Part shown: in pieces, positions 61,710 to 64,000 of the stretch | Layout of the letters: each line of letters begins with the position of its first letter | Numbering within the stretch: position 1 is the first letter of the stretch | DNA from: Streptomyces sp. NRRL S-646 | GTDB taxonomy: Bacteria; Actinomycetota; Actinomycetes; Streptomycetales; Streptomycetaceae | Length of the DNA stretch: 64,000 bases | NCBI RefSeq assembly: GCF_000720765.1 | Contig: NZ_JODC01000003.1 | Coordinates: 744,001-808,000 of the forward strand | Direction of reading: 5' to 3' | Notes under the pieces: generated by a model | Told to the model about the DNA's origin: nothing | The model's database searches: none | What the model saw: the letters and a program-made list of their open reading frames with translations, nothing else | Translations under genes and position numbers: made by a program

Positions 61710-61742
61710 TGAAAAAACGCGTACGCGCGACTGCCGTCAGGA

Positions 61743-62468
61743 TCAGACGGCGGCCGGGTCCTCCTCGACGAGGAGGTTGCGGGTGCGGTTGGAGTCGACC
61801 GGAATGCCGGGGCCGATCGTGGTGCTGATCGCGGCCTTCTTGATGTAGCGACCCTTGGCGGCGGACGGCTTCAGACGGAGGATCTCCTCCAGCGCCGCCG
61901 CGTAGTTCTCCACCAGCTTGGTGTCGTCGAAGGACACCTTGCCGATGATGAAGTGCAGGTTCGAGTGCTTGTCGACGCGGAACTCGATCTTGCCGCCCTT
62001 GATGTCGTTGACGGCCTTCGCCACGTCCGGGGTCACGGTGCCGGTCTTGGGGTTCGGCATGAGACCACGGGGACCGAGCACACGGCCGAGGCGGCCGACC
62101 TTACCCATGAGGTCCGGGGTGGCGACGACGGCGTCGAAGTCCAGGCGGCCCTTCGAGACCTCGTCGATCAGTTCGTCGGAGCCGACGATGTCGGCGCCCG
62201 CGGCCTCCGCGGCTGCAGCACGGTCACCGGTCGCGAAGACCAGGACCCGGGCGGTCTTACCGGTGCCGTGCGGAAGGTTCACGGTGCCACGGACCATCTG
62301 GTCGGCCTTGCGCGGGTCGACACCCAGACGGAAGGCGACCTCGACGGTGCCGTCGAACTTGGTCGTGGAGGTCTCCTTGGCGAGACGGACGGCCTCGAGC
62401 GGGGCGTAGAGCTTCTCCCGGTCGATCTTGGCGTCCGCAGCGCGGAGAGACTTGCTGCGCTTGCTCAC
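61743..62468 (-). CDS. rplA: 50S ribosomal protein L1
   Basis: A 241-residue L1 (uL1): [40 protein letters not shown] and the signature [20 protein letters not shown]. 107 nt after rplK; L1 represses its own operon in other bacteria. Confidence 0.98.
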   Translation of the reverse strand: MSKRSKSLRAADAKIDREKLYAPLEAVRLAKETSTTKFDGTVEVAFRLGVDPRKADQMVRGTVNLPHGTGKTARVLVFATGDRAAAAEAAGADIVGSDELIDEVSKGRLDFDAVVATPDLMGKVGRLGRVLGPRGLMPNPKTGTVTPDVAKAVNDIKGGKIEFRVDKHSNLHFIIGKVSFDDTKLVENYAAALEEILRLKPSAAKGRYIKKAAISTTIGPGIPVDSNRTRNLLVEEDPAAV

Positions 62469-62575
62469 TACTGCTCCTGTGTGTGTCTGAGGAGTCGTGG
62501 TCCGGGCCGAGCAGGCCCTGCCACACTGATCTCAATGTGCGGCTACCGCCGCGTGGCTTCTTGCGGGAGTTGGGC

Positions 62576-63010
62576 TCAGCCCTCGACCGTGACGCCCATG
62601 GAACGCGCGGTACCGGCGATGATCTTCGCGGCGGCGTCCAGGTCGTTGGCGTTGAGGTCGGGGAGCTTGGTCTGGGCGATCTCGCGGACCTGCGCCTCGG
62701 TGATCTTGGCGACCTTGGTCTTGTGCGGCTCGCCGGAGCCCTTCTCGATGCCCGCGGCCTTGAGGATCATCTTGGCGGCCGGCGGCGTCTTGGTGATGAA
62801 GGTGAAGGAGCGGTCCTCGTAGACCGTGATCTCCACCGGGATCACCCAGCCACGCTGCGACTCGGTCGCGGCGTTGTACGCCTTGCAGAACTCCATGATG
62901 TTGACACCGTGCTGACCCAGCGCGGGGCCGACCGGCGGGGCCGGGTTTGCGGCGCCGGCCTGGATCTGGAGCTTGATGAGCCCCGTGACCTTCTTCTTCT
63001 TGGGAGGCAT
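62576..63010 (-). CDS. rplK: 50S ribosomal protein L11
   Basis: A 144-residue L11 (uL11), part of the GTPase-associated centre and the site linked to RelA activation and thiopeptide action: [40 protein letters not shown], and [20 protein letters not shown]. The ATG at 63010 gives the family start. Confidence 0.98.
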   Translation of the reverse strand: MPPKKKKVTGLIKLQIQAGAANPAPPVGPALGQHGVNIMEFCKAYNAATESQRGWVIPVEITVYEDRSFTFITKTPPAAKMILKAAGIEKGSGEPHKTKVAKITEAQVREIAQTKLPDLNANDLDAAAKIIAGTARSMGVTVEG

Positions 63011-63116
63011 TGCTCTCCGGGTCCTTTCGATTGAGGCGTGCCTCCGCCCGGGTCGCGTCCCGGATGAAGGCATACCGCACAACGATAACGGGTATAGATG
63101 CGCGGCTAAAAACCGA

Positions 63117-63153
63117 GCAGGTCAGACCGGCTACGAGAGCCCGCCTGACCTGC
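63117..63153 (-). terminator. Hairpin between nusG and rplK
   Basis: GCAGGTCAG (63117-63125) pairs with CTGACCTGC (63145-63153), a 9-bp stem with a 19-nt loop that can fold further, 25 nt after the nusG stop; on the minus strand GGTTTTTAG follows. It may be a full or partial terminator ahead of rplK. Confidence 0.65.
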
Positions 63154-63178
63154 GCGGAAGCGGTGCGTCCAGAAGCTG

Positions 63179-64000
63179 CTAGTTCTTCTGGATCTGGTCG
63201 AACGAAAGCTCGACCGGCGTCTCGCGGCCGAAGATCTCCACCAGACCCTTGACCTTCTTCGAGTCGGGGTTGATCTCGTTGATGGTCGCCTGCAGTGTGG
63301 CGAACGGGCCGTCGGTGACGGTGACCGAGTCGCCGACCTCGAAGTCCAGCACCTGGACCTCGACCTTGCGCTGCGGGGCAGGCTTGCCCTCGGCCTCGGC
63401 GGCCTCGCGGGCGGCCTTCTCCTCGGCCTCCGGGGCGAGCATCTTGACGATCTCGTCCAGGGTCAGGGGGTACGGGTCGTAGGCGTTGCCCACGAAGCCG
63501 GTGACGCCGGGAGTGTTGCGGACCACACCCCAGGACTCGTTCGTCAGGTCCATGCGGACCAGGACGTAGCCCGGGAGCTTGTTCTGCTTGATCGTCTTGC
63601 GGTCGCCGTTCTTGATCTGGACGACCTCTTCCTGCGGCACCTCGGCCTGGAAGATGTAGTCCTCGACATTCAGCGAGACGGCGCGCTGCTCCAGGTTGGT
63701 CTTCACGCGGTTCTCGTAACCGGCGTAGGTGTGGATGACGTACCACTCGCCGGGCAGGGAGCGCAGCTCCTCGCGGAGGGCCTCGACCGGGTCGACCGGC
63801 TCGGACTCCTCCTCCGCGATCTCTTCCTCGGCGGACTCGTCGGCGGCGGACTCGTCCTCGGCGGTCTCGTCCTCGTCCACGACCTGCAGGGCGGCCTCCT
63901 CGGCCGGCTCCCCCGCCTCGGCCTCGGCAGCCTCGAACTCGTCCTGCTCGTCCGCGCCCTCGACGATGTCGAGCTCGTCATCCACGGACTCGTCCGGCTC
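63179..64000 (-). CDS. nusG: Transcription termination/antitermination protein NusG (5' end outside window)
   Basis: 274 residues are visible; the frame stays open to the right edge, so the start is outside. The NGN domain begins [20 protein letters not shown]; the C-terminal KOW domain has [20 protein letters not shown] and ends [11 protein letters not shown]. The first about 80 visible residues are very acidic (long runs of Glu, Asp and Ala), the extension usual in Streptomyces NusG and absent in E. coli. NusG binds RNA polymerase and couples it to S10 and Rho. Confidence 0.97.
   Translation of the reverse strand, partial: EPDESVDDELDIVEGADEQDEFEAAEAEAGEPAEEAALQVVDEDETAEDESAADESAEEEIAEEESEPVDPVEALREELRSLPGEWYVIHTYAGYENRVKTNLEQRAVSLNVEDYIFQAEVPQEEVVQIKNGDRKTIKQNKLPGYVLVRMDLTNESWGVVRNTPGVTGFVGNAYDPYPLTLDEIVKMLAPEAEEKAAREAAEAEGKPAPQRKVEVQVLDFEVGDSVTVTDGPFATLQATINEINPDSKKVKGLVEIFGRETPVELSFDQIQKN

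Noticed and set aside
63011..63178. Promoter for rplK between nusG and rplK
   Set aside because: TATGCC and TATACC hexamers are present but no -35 box lies at proper spacing; only the hairpin is reported.

Overview
The window is about 70 % G+C chromosome from an actinomycete, almost certainly Streptomyces. The evidence is the gene order nusG-rplK-rplA-(two lipoproteins)-rplJ-rplL-rpoB-rpoC ... rpsL-rpsG-fusA-tuf ... S10/spc/alpha operons-truA-rplM-rpsI-glmM ... coaA ... glmS-acpS-nnr, the extended actinobacterial forms of S3, S9, L17 and NusG, frequent GTG starts (one TTG start, rpoB), and the intergenic repeats of this genus. Nearly all of the housekeeping block is on the minus strand, so it reads from the right edge to the left.

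Layout, left to right. 1-4714: a partial secreted peptidoglycan-binding-type protein, a VOC-fold protein, then nnr, acpS and glmS (minus). 5198-8547: a plus-strand three-gene unit (multidomain peptidoglycan hydrolase-like protein without signal peptide, small membrane protein, Tat-exported M15-like protein that has lost its zinc ligands). 8747-11235: coaA, a DUF389 membrane protein and a convergent RTX-like secreted protein. 11352-15978: glmM, rpsI, rplM, a one-TM protein and truA. 16147-32586: the alpha, spc and S10 ribosomal clusters with secY, adk, map, infA and rpoA. 33155-37108: three accessory genes (family 9 pectate lyase, S41 peptidase, membrane acyltransferase) between rpsJ and tuf. 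37384-41765: tuf, fusA, rpsG, rpsL. 42107-50233: accessory block. 50307-64000: rpoC, rpoB, rplL, rplJ, two paralogous lipoproteins, rplA, rplK and nusG, which runs off the right edge.

The most interesting region is 43004-50233, a plus-strand run of six genes between rpsL and rpoC. It has a Crp/Fnr regulator with an apparently intact cyclic-nucleotide pocket, a class III nucleotidyl-cyclase-like protein, a large NTPase-like/HEAT-like protein sharing a GDQNNVTGN motif with the cyclase-like protein, an SPFH-like coiled-coil protein, a membrane protein of the Pycsar-effector (DUF5706) type, and an M48 metallopeptidase. I read it as a candidate cyclic-nucleotide-dependent conflict or stress-signalling system related to Pycsar but with extra parts; this is inference from motifs and order.

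In the housekeeping part, the leaders of rpsJ and rpsL share a 28-nt element (27/28 identical) that forms a hairpin, suggesting common control of the S10 and str operons. The rpsJ, rplM and rpsL promoters all use TTGACC at -35. Several strong hairpins divide the ribosomal operons (rplO/secY, rpsI/glmM, rplQ/truA, rplL/rpoB, rpoB/rpoC, and an attenuator-like hairpin ahead of rplJ). No tRNA, rRNA, CRISPR array, transposase or phage gene was seen.
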